This document shows, piece after piece, positions 38,654 to 47,448 of a stretch of DNA of 64,000 nt. Under the pieces are notes generated by a model. It was not told the DNA's origin and made no database searches. It worked only from the letters and a program-made list of their open reading frames with translations. The stretch lies in assembly GCA_003116975.1 (NCBI GenBank), contig BGKB01000154.1:1-64000 (forward strand), given 5' to 3'. Numbering within the stretch: position 1 is the first letter of the stretch; each line of letters opens with the position of its first letter. The position numbers and the translations under genes are program-made. This stretch comes from Aurantiochytrium sp. KH105. Lineage: Eukaryota > Sar > Bigyra > Thraustochytrida > Thraustochytriidae.

Positions 38654-39442
38654 TCACGGCGGCGGTGAAGCGTCCTCGGTCTTTTTCAAGACGTACTCGT
38701 AGGTGGTTCCAAAGTGATGGTACTTTTCACTGACAATCTCAAGACCAGGAGTCTCCTTCACCAGATTGCCAATGTCCCGATTCCATTCGCAACCCCAATC
38801 CTTGACGTGGGCCGGAGCGCGTGCATCGAGATATTTGTTAAGTAGAGAATAGCCCCAAAAGGAGCGCCCGTGCTCCAAGAGACGAATGTCGCCGTCAGGC
38901 TTGCAAACGCGACGCATCTCGAGGAGCGCGGCACGAGGATCAGGCATGGAGCACAGACCGAAGGTGTCGACGACGTGGTCAAAGGTGTCGTCCGGAAATG
39001 GAATGTCTTCCGCGCCACCAACACCAACGCGAAGACTGAGACCTTCTATATCCTGCGCCTTTTCCTTGGCGCGCTCAAGCATCTTTGGGCTCGTATCCGT
39101 GAGCGTAACACGAGCACCGTGCGGATAATACTCGAGATTTCTTCCGGTGCCTGCGGCGACCTCCAAGGTCTCCCCCTTCACATCACCGAGAAGGCCTTTT
39201 CGCAATCGCAAAATGCCGGCCATCCGCTCCGACGTCGAGATACGGTCGTCGTATTCTTTCGCAAGACTATCGAACCTCGTGCCGCCCATTTCTTCGCTAC
39301 CTTCCTCTTCGCCCTCTGCTTGGCGCTTCTTGTCCTGCTGCCACGTCTGGTACACGGACATGCCGGCGAAGGTGCCCACGCCGTAGAGCATTGCTCCCGC
39401 GAACAGATGCCTTGGCCGAACGGCCGCCGCCAGGCGCTCCAT
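38654..39442 (-). CDS. OMS1-like mitochondrial SAM-dependent methyltransferase
   Basis: A 262-residue protein from the ATG at 39442. A hydrophobic helix near the N-terminus (LFAGAMLYGVGTFAGMSVYQTW) is followed by a charged stretch and a class I methyltransferase fold: motif I LEVAAGTGRNLEYYP, acidic LTDTSP, then EDIPFPDDTFDHVVDTFGLCSMPDP, and LLEMRRVCKPDGDIRLLEHG. This layout is that of OMS1/METTL-type membrane-anchored mitochondrial methyltransferases. The frame is open for 135 further codons upstream but that part is a translation of GC-rich promoter repeats, so the ATG before the helix is preferred. Divergent from STI1, 612 bases away. Substrate unknown. Confidence 0.82.
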   Translation of the reverse strand: MERLAAAVRPRHLFAGAMLYGVGTFAGMSVYQTWQQDKKRQAEGEEEGSEEMGGTRFDSLAKEYDDRISTSERMAGILRLRKGLLGDVKGETLEVAAGTGRNLEYYPHGARVTLTDTSPKMLERAKEKAQDIEGLSLRVGVGGAEDIPFPDDTFDHVVDTFGLCSMPDPRAALLEMRRVCKPDGDIRLLEHGRSFWGYSLLNKYLDARAPAHVKDWGCEWNRDIGNLVKETPGLEIVSEKYHHFGTTYEYVLKKTEDASPPP

Positions 39443-40054
39443 GCTCTCGGTCTCGACTCCCTCCACCAGACGTCCGCCCCTTCCTCCCCGCCCCGTCCCC
39501 GTCCTCGTCCTCGTCCTCGACGCCGTCCTTGTGGTCCTCGCGCGGCAGCCCGACCGATAGTCGTCTGCGACCCGCGTGCTCGGCCACCGCCACGAGCCTC
39601 GCCGCCGCGACGATCCCGCCGCCGCCGAGGGCCGCCGCCGCCGGGGCGCGCCGCTGCGCTCCGCTGCGCTCCGCTGCGCTCCGCTGCGCGCGGGGCGGGC
39701 TCCGTTCGCGCTCCGTTCGCGCGCCGTTCGCGATCGGCCGCAGCCCCGGCGGCGCTCGCGCGGCGATCTAGAAGGCGCGGCGGAGAAGCGCAACAAGCAG
39801 GGCGGCAGCGCGAGCAGAGCAGAGCAGAGCAGAGCGGAGCGGAGCAAAGCAAAGCCGCTTCGACGCGACTCGGCTCGACGCGCTCCGCCGCGCGCTCGCC
39901 CGCCAGTCAGTCAGCCAGCCAGTCAGCGCGGAGACGTGCTCGTTCGCTCGCTCTATCGCGCGCCGTGCCGTGCGTCTGAGATTGAGATTGGGATCGGGAT
40001 CGGGATCGAGGTTGGCGGTTGGCGCGAGGCAGCAGCAGCGCAGCGCGGAGCAGG
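39443..40054. promoter_or_regulatory. Bidirectional promoter with GAGCA tandem repeats
   Basis: A 612-base GC-rich spacer between the OMS1-like gene and STI1. It has a decamer tandem (CGCTGCGCTC type) around 39650-39690 and a pentamer tandem of GAGCA/GAGCG at 39812-39855, purine-rich on the STI1 sense strand. Also GGGATCGGGATCGGGATCGAG at about 39990. Confidence 0.55.
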
Positions 40055-41770
40055 ATGGAGCGCGACAAGGCCGCCGACGCGGAGGACTGCAAGGCGCGCG
40101 GAAACGAGGCGCTCAAGGCCAAGGACTTTGACAAGGCCATCGAGTGGTACACGGAGGCGATCAAGCTGGCCAAAAACCATGTGTACTTTTCCAACAGATC
40201 CGCGGCGTACCTTTCCAAGGGCTTCGCGGAGACGGCTCTCAAGGACGCCGAAGAGTGCATTGCGCTCAAGCCGGACTGGGGCAAGGGATACGTGCGCAAG
40301 GGTGCAGCCCTACACAACCTGAAAAAGTACGACGAGTCCGCGGCCGCTTACGAGAAGGGCCTCGAGTTCGAGCCCGAGCTGGCGGCCCTCAAGAACGGCC
40401 TCGAGGCCGTCAAGCAGGCCAAGGAACAGTCAACGCAGTCCTCTGGTCTCTTCCCGCCCGACTTTATGGATAAGATCAAGGCGTCCCCCAAGCTCAGCAA
40501 GTACCTCGAGGATCCGACATTCACGCAGCTGCTGACGATGATCCAGACCAACCCACAAATGCTCCAGATCGCCGCGCAGGACCCGCGCATCCAGGAGGTC
40601 TTTAGCGAGATCCTGGGCATCCGCTTCCAGACGCCCCAGGACGACGCTGAGGCCCGCGCCAAGGCCGAAGAAGAGGCCAAGGAACGTGAGCGCAAGCGCA
40701 AGGAGCAGGAGGCAGAGGAAGCCAAGCGCAAGGCCGAAGAGGAGGAGCGACTCCGCCGCGAGCAGGAGACCCCGGAAGAGCGCGAAAAGCGCGAGAACAA
40801 GGAAAAGGCCGAGGCGATCAAGCTCGAGGGCAACGAGTTTTACAAGCGCAAGGAGTTTGATCAGGCGTTGGCCAAGTACAACGAGGCCAAGGAACTCGAC
40901 CCGGAGAACATGCTTTTCCTTCTTAACATTGCTTCCGTCAAGCTCGAGCAGGGCGAACTCGAGGCCTGTATCGAGGCCTGCGATGAAGCCATCAAGGTCG
41001 GTCGCTCCGTGTACGCACCGTACGAGCAGGTCGCCAAGGCATACGAGCGCAAGGGTAACGCTTACGCCAAGCACAAGCAGTGGACCAAGGCTATCGAGGA
41101 ATATAAAAAGGGTCAGCTCGAGTCGAGCAGCCCGGCTGTGGCCAACAAGCTCAAGCTTGCCGAGCGCAAGCTCAAGGACGAGGCCGCTAAATCATACCTT
41201 GATCCGGAAAAGGCTGCTGCCGCCAAGGAGGAAGGTAATGTGCTCTTCAAGGAGGGCAAGTACCCAGCCGCCATCGAAAAGTACTCGGAGGCGATCAAGC
41301 GCGACCCAGAGTGCGCCGTCTACTACGGCAACCGCGCCACGGCCTACATGAAGCTTGGCGATTTCGGCTGTGCTATGGACGACTGTAAAAAGGCGCTTTC
41401 CATTGACCCCAAGTACGTCAAGTGCATTGCCAAAAAGGGCAACATTGAGGTCTTCCTCAAGGAGTACCACAAGGCGCTCCGGTCTTTCAAGCAAGGTCTC
41501 GAGATCGATGCCAACAACACAGAATGCATCCAGGGTCTCCAGCGCACGCAGATGGCCATTCGCACTGCTTCTCCTGCCGATGACCAGCTCCGCGCAAGCC
41601 GCGCCATGGAGGATCCAGAGATTCAGGGCATCCTCAACGATCCCGTCATGCGCCGCGTGCTCGATGACATGCGAGACAATCCGAGCTCGACCGCGGAGCA
41701 CATGGCCAACCCGGGTATTCGGGAAAAGATCGAGACCCTCATCGCCGCTGGTATCCTCAAGACCGGCTAA
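40055..41770 (+). CDS. STI1: STI1/Hop co-chaperone
   Basis: A 571-residue protein from the ATG at 40055 with the full Hop architecture: TPR1 (about 5-110), a DP1/STI1 motif (DFMDKIKASPKLSKYLEDP to EILGI), a highly charged Arg/Glu/Lys linker, TPR2A (about 255-360), TPR2B (about 385-505) and a C-terminal DP2 motif (AMEDPEIQGILNDPVMRRVLDDM ... HMANPGIREKIETLIAAGIL). Hop binds the EEVD tails of Hsp70 and Hsp90 and passes client proteins between them in the cytosol. Length and domain order are normal for the family. No intron. Codon use is strongly biased to C/G third positions, as expected for a highly expressed gene. Confidence 0.96.
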   Translation: MERDKAADAEDCKARGNEALKAKDFDKAIEWYTEAIKLAKNHVYFSNRSAAYLSKGFAETALKDAEECIALKPDWGKGYVRKGAALHNLKKYDESAAAYEKGLEFEPELAALKNGLEAVKQAKEQSTQSSGLFPPDFMDKIKASPKLSKYLEDPTFTQLLTMIQTNPQMLQIAAQDPRIQEVFSEILGIRFQTPQDDAEARAKAEEEAKERERKRKEQEAEEAKRKAEEEERLRREQETPEEREKRENKEKAEAIKLEGNEFYKRKEFDQALAKYNEAKELDPENMLFLLNIASVKLEQGELEACIEACDEAIKVGRSVYAPYEQVAKAYERKGNAYAKHKQWTKAIEEYKKGQLESSSPAVANKLKLAERKLKDEAAKSYLDPEKAAAAKEEGNVLFKEGKYPAAIEKYSEAIKRDPECAVYYGNRATAYMKLGDFGCAMDDCKKALSIDPKYVKCIAKKGNIEVFLKEYHKALRSFKQGLEIDANNTECIQGLQRTQMAIRTASPADDQLRASRAMEDPEIQGILNDPVMRRVLDDMRDNPSSTAEHMANPGIREKIETLIAAGILKTG

Positions 41771-41977
41771 TGAATTTTCTATTCTATCTTCTTTTTTTTT
41801 GGTCTTTTTTTTTTTTTTTTCTCACACTTTTTGTTCACATTTTTGGCCGTTTGACAGAGAGACGCCGCCGCCGCCACTCAGCAGGCTGTATAACCTTCTT
41901 CAGTCTTTGTCTGCAGCCATGGCAGCTGCTAGGTAATGCTTGGAATCCTCAGCTGACCAAGAACCCGAGCGCGCGCG

Positions 41978-43387
41978 ATGGAAGAGCAACACCAGCGACG
42001 ACAGGCGTCGCCTGTTGGCCCCGCGCACCGTCTCCGGTATCGCATAGCGAACGGAAACGGCGCGGAACTCATCAGACGCCAGTTCCGGGTTCGCAAAGGA
42101 TGGTCACCCCTGACGTCAGCAGTCGGAGAGCAAAGCGTGCAAGAGCGACAGCGCGACATTCTTGCTAGGGCAGACCTCATTTGGTGCCAGTACAGGTCCT
42201 CTCTTGGCGCGCTTGACCAGGACAGAGAAGGTGAAGACCTCAGAAAATGCAGACGCCAATGTAAAACACGGAAAAACATCAGGAAGACACGAAAGACGCG
42301 CGAAAAGCCTGTCATAAATCACTTTGACGCAAACAGGGTGCTCACGAGCAAAGCAGGTCTTTTGCATACGCTGCAAAGACGCTCACTGACGCAAGCCTTT
42401 GCGCCGCAGTCCTTTGAGATCTTCGCAAATCTCGACGCTGTCACGGCCTGGCGAGACCAGGCCCAAAACGAAGCCAACGATAAACTCTACATTGTCAAAC
42501 CCGGAAGCGGAACAAATCGCGGAGTTGGCATTTTCATGGCGCGTTCAAGGGCTGGTGTGGCTCGCGCCCTGACTGAGCAAATTGATTGTGGCACGAATCG
42601 AAAGTCATGGGTTGTGCAAGACTACATTGAGCGACCTTTGCTCGTACACGGTCGAAAATTTGACATTCGCTGTTTTGCCCTTCTTGTGTTCAGCGAGAAC
42701 AGCTCGGTAATGCCATTGGGCACGCAGGATTCGACCGCGAGTCCTGCGGAAGGCTGTGAACAAGGCTTTCGCTTATATCTTCATGATCAAGCGTATGTGC
42801 GTACGTCGAGCAGGCCGTACTCGACAAAGAATCTTGAGGACCGCTTTGTTCATCTAACCAACGACGCCGTGCAAAGTAAAGCTCGCGAGTATGGTCGCGC
42901 AGAAGCTGCAAATAAACTAAGCTTTGACCAGCTAGCCGAAGCTTTGGAGGCCTCCGAGGGTCCTGGTGCTGGTGCGCAGGTGCGCGAAAGCTTTTGGCCC
43001 CAAATACGTACGATTTGCCACGAGACCTTTCGCAACGCAGTCCCAGCGATTCAGCCCTCCCGCCGGGGTCGACGTTTCGAGCTCTTCGGGCTTGATTTCA
43101 TGATCACAGATGAGGGGCATCCTCAGGAGGCCGGTGCTGAAGACAAGGTGCGGCGTGTCCAGCTCATCGAGGTGAATGAGAATCCGTGCCTGGAGCGTGT
43201 CTGTCCGTTGCTTGCTGCGATCATTCCCAAAGTCATTGACGACACCTTTGCAATTGTTTTGGATAGTGGTGTCTTTTTCCCTGCCTCGCAGGATGCCAAT
43301 ACTCATCGAAAGTCAGGCTTTGAGGAACTGCCGCTTGGAATCCCGATCGCAAGCGACGCAGAAGATTCAAAAGAGAGGTCAGATTAG
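41978..43387 (+). CDS. Tubulin-tyrosine-ligase-like (TTLL) enzyme
   Basis: A 469-residue protein from the ATG at 41978. The TTL-family ATP-grasp core is clear: YIVKPGSGTNRGVGIF, WVVQDYIERPLLVHGRKFDIRCFALL, LYLHDQAYVRTSSRPYS, FVHLTNDAVQSK, FELFGLDFMI and VQLIEVNENPCLE. TTLL enzymes ligate Tyr, Glu or Gly to tubulin tails (or other proteins) using ATP. The N-terminal 120 residues are basic (RKCRRQCKTRKNIRKTRKTRE) and not conserved to my eye. Which amino acid is added cannot be told. Same strand as STI1, 207 bases downstream of it. Confidence 0.9.
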   Translation: MEEQHQRRQASPVGPAHRLRYRIANGNGAELIRRQFRVRKGWSPLTSAVGEQSVQERQRDILARADLIWCQYRSSLGALDQDREGEDLRKCRRQCKTRKNIRKTRKTREKPVINHFDANRVLTSKAGLLHTLQRRSLTQAFAPQSFEIFANLDAVTAWRDQAQNEANDKLYIVKPGSGTNRGVGIFMARSRAGVARALTEQIDCGTNRKSWVVQDYIERPLLVHGRKFDIRCFALLVFSENSSVMPLGTQDSTASPAEGCEQGFRLYLHDQAYVRTSSRPYSTKNLEDRFVHLTNDAVQSKAREYGRAEAANKLSFDQLAEALEASEGPGAGAQVRESFWPQIRTICHETFRNAVPAIQPSRRGRRFELFGLDFMITDEGHPQEAGAEDKVRRVQLIEVNENPCLERVCPLLAAIIPKVIDDTFAIVLDSGVFFPASQDANTHRKSGFEELPLGIPIASDAEDSKERSD

Positions 43388-43949
43388 AATGTGATCGCGA
43401 TAAAGTCATAAATGTAAATGTGCACTTGCAAGAAAAAAGAAAAAGGTCCCGAGTTGCTGCACTGTTGAATTGCAAAAAAAGAAAAAGGGGGGGGGGGGCT
43501 TGTGATTTGATTTGTTTTTTCGGGTTGCTCTGAACCAAAGAAAAGCAAAACATCAAACTTAGACCTAGGTACTCATCTTTTTCCTCCTCCTCCTCCTCCT
43601 CCTCCTCGTCACCAGAGTCCCCCAACTTCAAAGAAGTTGTCGCTGATGCATAGCATTCTGTGCAAATTGGGCAATTCACGTGCGATTGCGACTGTTGCAG
43701 CGAACATCTCTGCGACGACGTCCGATGTAGCGTTAAACTTGTGATCCTTGACTTCTTTGTCGGTCGTAAGCCTTGCCCCACGGTCCGGTTCGCGGAGATA
43801 GTCCAGGTGAGCAGTCTCTTGTTGTTGTTGGTAGTTTAAATCTCGCACTTTCACTTGTTTCGTGTCGCGAGCGCATCGCTTTGCTGTCCACGAGCAAGCG
43901 TGCGTCAAGAAAAGAAGGAGTAAAAATCCATTCACGAACGTCAAGTAGA
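43388..43949. other. Convergent 3' spacer with homopolymer and TCC repeats
   Basis: Contains an A-rich tract followed by a run of about 11 G near 43488-43498, and a (TCC)n run at about 43582-43608. It lies between the converging TTLL and GT34 genes. A minus-strand frame across it is a product of these repeats. No gene. Confidence 0.6.
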
Positions 43950-45152
43950 TTAGACAAGGTTGTTCTTGGTGTCGGCGAGTTCGGCAAATTTGAGAAAGAG
44001 CCAATTACGCCACGATGCCGGAGACTTGCCCGCAAAATGGATGATAAAGTCGCCATTGGCGTAAATGTTGTCACAAAACCATCCCGGCCAGCGAATGCGG
44101 CGAAAGAGTGCCAGACCTGTCCAGAATTCCTCGCAGATATTCGAGTTGAAGGCACAGTAGGGCACCACGGCAGTTTTGCCGCGCACTTCATCAACCCGCG
44201 GGTACAACTCGTGATTATGCCGACGAGCATCCTTTTGAAGGCCATCCGTGCCATACAGGTAGTGAATGGCGCGCTGCTCGTACTTGAAAGGGTGACTTCC
44301 AGTAATGAGCCAAGTTTGACTCCAAGCTTCCTTGAGCCACCACATGGCCCAGTCAGTGTTTCGAACAAGAAAGACGCCCGAGTTAATGTCGCCTTCATCG
44401 CGCGCGAAAAAGAGATCGTGCTCAGCATCGACAATATCTTCCACTCGAATGGTCATGTTCATAAAGATGGCGTCGGCGTCCACCCACATGAGGTAGTCGT
44501 ACTCGGGCAAGTACTTTTCGAGGATAGGAAATTTGGACCAGGCTGCTGGTCTGCTTTTATCGATCTCGTCGTCGGCCACAATGACCTCATAGCTATGTCG
44601 ATTGGCGTAGTCTTGTTTGTTCTTGATTGATGAGGCGCGCACATCAGGGTCTAGGTTGCCGAAAAAGGTGACGAGGCCAACGCGGAGCGGAACATTTTGT
44701 AGTGCAGGTGGCAGCGAGGACCTCCTTCGCTCGATGTTGGTCACATCCAGGTACGGGCAGAAGCGCACCGTCGTTTCGGGATAGAGCTGGCGAGGCGTGT
44801 TGACGACGGAAACAAGATACACATACATGACGAGGGCCGCTGCAAAACCGACGAGCGACCGCCATGTTTTGGGGCCTCGCCACCATGAGCGGACGACCGT
44901 GAGAGGCTTGAAGGACGAAGTGCCAGGGTTGCTGGAAAACGTAAAGGCGCTTGCCACGCGGTCACCTTGTGCTCCTCGCGCACCAAGAAGCCTGTCCGTG
45001 TCCTGCTCAAAGTCGCTGTTCTCGCGCGAGGCGCTGCCGCCCGTGCTTCCGGATAAACTGCGCTTCTTCGCGGTCGTTGTCGCGCCTCGTGCGCCCGACT
45101 CCAGCCAGCCGAGTTCCACGTCGCCGCCGCTGCCGCTGCCGCCGCTCGCCAT
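43950..45152 (-). CDS. GT34-family Golgi glycosyltransferase (GMA12/MNN10 type)
   Basis: A 400-residue type II membrane protein from the ATG at 45152: a cytosolic Ser/Gly-rich tail, one signal-anchor helix (LVGFAAALVMYVYLVSVV, about 105-122), then a catalytic domain of family GT34. Key features are RVGLVTFF, NRHSYEVIVADDEID, AAWSKFPILEKYLPEYDYLMWVDADAIFMN with the DxD metal site, DINSGVFLVRNTDW, EQRAIHYLY and GDFIIHFAGKS. Family members transfer galactose, mannose or xylose in the Golgi; the sugar cannot be told. The frame runs further upstream without ATG and is ignored. The protein ends in a charged tail. Confidence 0.9.
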   Translation of the reverse strand: MASGGSGSGGDVELGWLESGARGATTTAKKRSLSGSTGGSASRENSDFEQDTDRLLGARGAQGDRVASAFTFSSNPGTSSFKPLTVVRSWWRGPKTWRSLVGFAAALVMYVYLVSVVNTPRQLYPETTVRFCPYLDVTNIERRRSSLPPALQNVPLRVGLVTFFGNLDPDVRASSIKNKQDYANRHSYEVIVADDEIDKSRPAAWSKFPILEKYLPEYDYLMWVDADAIFMNMTIRVEDIVDAEHDLFFARDEGDINSGVFLVRNTDWAMWWLKEAWSQTWLITGSHPFKYEQRAIHYLYGTDGLQKDARRHNHELYPRVDEVRGKTAVVPYCAFNSNICEEFWTGLALFRRIRWPGWFCDNIYANGDFIIHFAGKSPASWRNWLFLKFAELADTKNNLV

Positions 45153-45552
45153 AGTCCTGCTGGTGATGCCGCCGCCTTCTTTTCCGGCTGTGCGCGTGCG
45201 TGTCTGGCGAGGAGGCCAGCCGACTCCGGCCGACCGCCTGGGTTGCGTAGCGCCGGGCGCAGCGCGACCCTGGCAGCGCGCGTCGGCGGCGAGCGACCGA
45301 GGACCTTTGTTGCAACACGCGACGCGACGCAAGTCTGCTTTTTTATGATCATAGCCTCGATCACAGCTCGTCCAGCATGTCAAGAATAGCGAATGAGTCG
45401 AATGAGTCGAACATAAAGATGGTGATTTTGCGATTTTGTGTTGTATACATGTATGTACAGCGCCATCGTGGATGGCGGGATGATTTGGCTTTCCGTCCAA
45501 CAAGTCGACCAGTCCGTCAATCAATCAATGCGCCAAATACTCACTCGCTCAT
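45153..45552. other. Promoter region of the GT34 gene
   Basis: Some 400 bases between GT34 and the end of the small membrane protein gene upstream. Nothing distinct beyond a GC-rich leader. Confidence 0.4.
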
Positions 45553-46095
45553 TCACATGGCGTCGCTCGCCTGCCCGCGAGCGGCGCGCACCGAGGCTTC
45601 TTCGCCCTCGTGCGAGTAGTCCGAAGGCAGACGCGAAGACTCGAGTTGGGCGTCACTGGGGACCATGCCGAGAACGTCTGCGCGACCTTCGCTCTTGTTG
45701 AAGGGACCCTTGTACATGGCCGAGTTGGTGTAGCGACGTGCCATCGCGGCGGTCTTGGAGTTCTCGATGTAATCGATCGCCTTGCGATCACGCTTATCAA
45801 AGCTCGCTTGCGGCTTGCATGAGTCGATCACGAAGACCTTGGCTGCCGCAGCAGTGAGAGTGAGGGCCATGATGATCTTGAGCGGTGTGAACGCCGGCTG
45901 CCCAGTGAGTGACATGATCCGCTTGCTCATGGCATTCTTTTGCAAAACGTGCGGGTGGCCGCCTTCCGCTTGGCCTGCAATGGGAAAGGCCGCCGTGTCG
46001 CGCATGGGAACGGCCGTGGCCTTGAACTTGCGTCTGGTGTCGCGCAAGGCGGGCTCCTTGAGCTTGGCAGAGAACTTTTCGAAGAGCTCGTTCAT
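45553..46095 (-). CDS. Small single-pass protein, EGGHP family member 1
   Basis: A 180-residue protein, one of three paralogues within 5 kb. A basic N-terminus leads to GQAEGGHPHVLQKNAM (41-56), then one hydrophobic helix (FTPLKIIMALTLTAAAAKVFVI, about 70-91), a charged region, and KGPFNKSEGRADVLGMVPSDAQLESS. The same blocks in the same order occur in the genes at 46951 and 49818. It is the most diverged copy: the late TTHSAAG block is replaced by a longer acidic tail. The basic N-terminus may direct it to mitochondria, less clearly than in the other two. Function unknown; I do not recognise a named family. Divergent from copy 2. Confidence 0.8.
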   Translation of the reverse strand: MNELFEKFSAKLKEPALRDTRRKFKATAVPMRDTAAFPIAGQAEGGHPHVLQKNAMSKRIMSLTGQPAFTPLKIIMALTLTAAAAKVFVIDSCKPQASFDKRDRKAIDYIENSKTAAMARRYTNSAMYKGPFNKSEGRADVLGMVPSDAQLESSRLPSDYSHEGEEASVRAARGQASDAM

Positions 46096-46950
46096 CCTCG
46101 CGGCGTTTGTCTCGCTCGCGTGCTTGCACGTTGGCAGAAAGCGTGCTAGCCCCGTGCTCTTGCACTTGGTGCTTCTTTGGGGGTACTCTCTTAGTCTTGG
46201 GCGTTGGCGTTGGTTTGTCGAGGAGCGTTCGTGTTTTTAGATTGTTGCAGATTTGGAGCTGCAGGCGATGCGGTCGTCGACGCGCTCTTGGGGATTTTGC
46301 GCAACAGTATGTTATGCACTGCAGCTGGCAGTGGCTGTGACTGCTAGTAGTTGCTTTTGCTTCTGCTTGCTTGCTTGCCGTCAGCGCAGTGCGCCGCCCG
46401 TGTTCGTTCCTTGGAGCAGCAGTCTTCGAAGCGCTTTCTTCGCGAGGTCCTGGTCGCTCAAAGTCGCGCTGGCCACGCCTGCGCTCTGCAGCAGCGTCAG
46501 CGTCAGCGTCAGCAGCTGCGTTGCGCGCAGCATCGGTGTAGCTGTGCAGAACTAGCCGTGTTGCATAGCGGCGGCAGCGGCTCTCCTCTCTTGTGTGATA
46601 CTACTAATACTACTACGACTCGAACGTGCCCGAGAGAACGCATCCTCGGGGAATCACCGCAGCTGTGAATCCCCGAGGCTGTCGCAATCCCCCGAGGGGG
46701 GTCACGCCCAGTGGAGGCTCTCATAGAACGCCGCGAAGTTTCGCCGGCGTTACGCGCAGAACTCGGGATGGGCCTCACGACCCCAAACTCGACTGCAAGT
46801 TGCAGTTGATTTCGACCCTTGCCGAGGCGGACGCGGAGACGGTGCAAACCCGCAACGTCGAGCCCCAAACCAGAAGAGCGACAACCAAGACGACAACGAT
46901 TACCGGAAAGTAACTGCAGCGAGAAGCATTAGAGAGCAGATCACAAGACA
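46096..46950. promoter_or_regulatory. Divergent promoter of EGGHP family members 1 and 2
   Basis: 855 bases between two divergent paralogues. Near 46640-46673 there is an imperfect palindrome (CTCGGGGAATCAC ... GTGAATCCCCGAG, one mismatch), followed by a further GGGGATT-like/CCCCGAGGGGGG cluster. Tandem GCAGCGTCAGCGTCAGCGTCAGCAG near 46491. No gene supported. Confidence 0.45.
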
Positions 46951-47448
46951 ATGAACCGCTCCTGGACGCAGCTGCGCATGGCGCGCAACTTTTCCAGCCA
47001 CGTGAACGTGGCCACGACTGATGCCGGCAGGTCGAACGCCCACGCCGTCCCCAAGGCCGGCCAGTCCGAGGGCGGCCACCCGCACGTGATGCAAAAGAAT
47101 GCCATGGGCAAGCGCATCTTCAATTTGACGTCGCGCCCCGCCTTTACGCCGCTCAAGCTCATCATGGCCGGTGTTCTTACAGCTGGCGCCTACAAACTGT
47201 TTGTGATGGAGCCTAGCAAGGGCGAGTACCAATTTGACCCTCGCCGTCGCGAGTCGGAAATTCTCGAGAACTCGGAGGCCGAGCAGCTCAAGCTTGCCCG
47301 CTCGAGCACTTGGCATTTTGGCCCCTTTTCCGGCAAGAACCGCGAGGTCCTCGGTGTCATGCCTACGGACGAAAAGCTTGAGAATCAGCAAACGACACAC
47401 TCTGCTGCTGGAGCCATTGCCAGTTCCGAGGCGCGCAAGGAGGCCTAG
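46951..47448 (+). CDS. Small single-pass protein, EGGHP family member 2
   Basis: A 165-residue protein with a plausible mitochondrial targeting sequence (MNRSWTQLRMARNFSS), then GQSEGGHPHVMQKNAMGKRI (37-56), a single hydrophobic helix (LKLIMAGVLTAGAYKLFVM), a charged region and the block FGPFSGKNREVLGVMPTDEKLEN followed by TTHSAAGAIASS. Paralogue of the genes at 45553 and 49818. The likely topology is an N-terminal matrix segment, one inner-membrane span and a hydrophilic C-terminal half, as in small accessory subunits of respiratory complexes (inference). Family not recognised. Confidence 0.85.
   Translation: MNRSWTQLRMARNFSSHVNVATTDAGRSNAHAVPKAGQSEGGHPHVMQKNAMGKRIFNLTSRPAFTPLKLIMAGVLTAGAYKLFVMEPSKGEYQFDPRRRESEILENSEAEQLKLARSSTWHFGPFSGKNREVLGVMPTDEKLENQQTTHSAAGAIASSEARKEA

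Noticed and set aside
38870-39979. A 369-codon plus-strand frame opposite the OMS1-like gene
   Set aside because: Shadow of the methyltransferase on the other strand plus GC-rich promoter.
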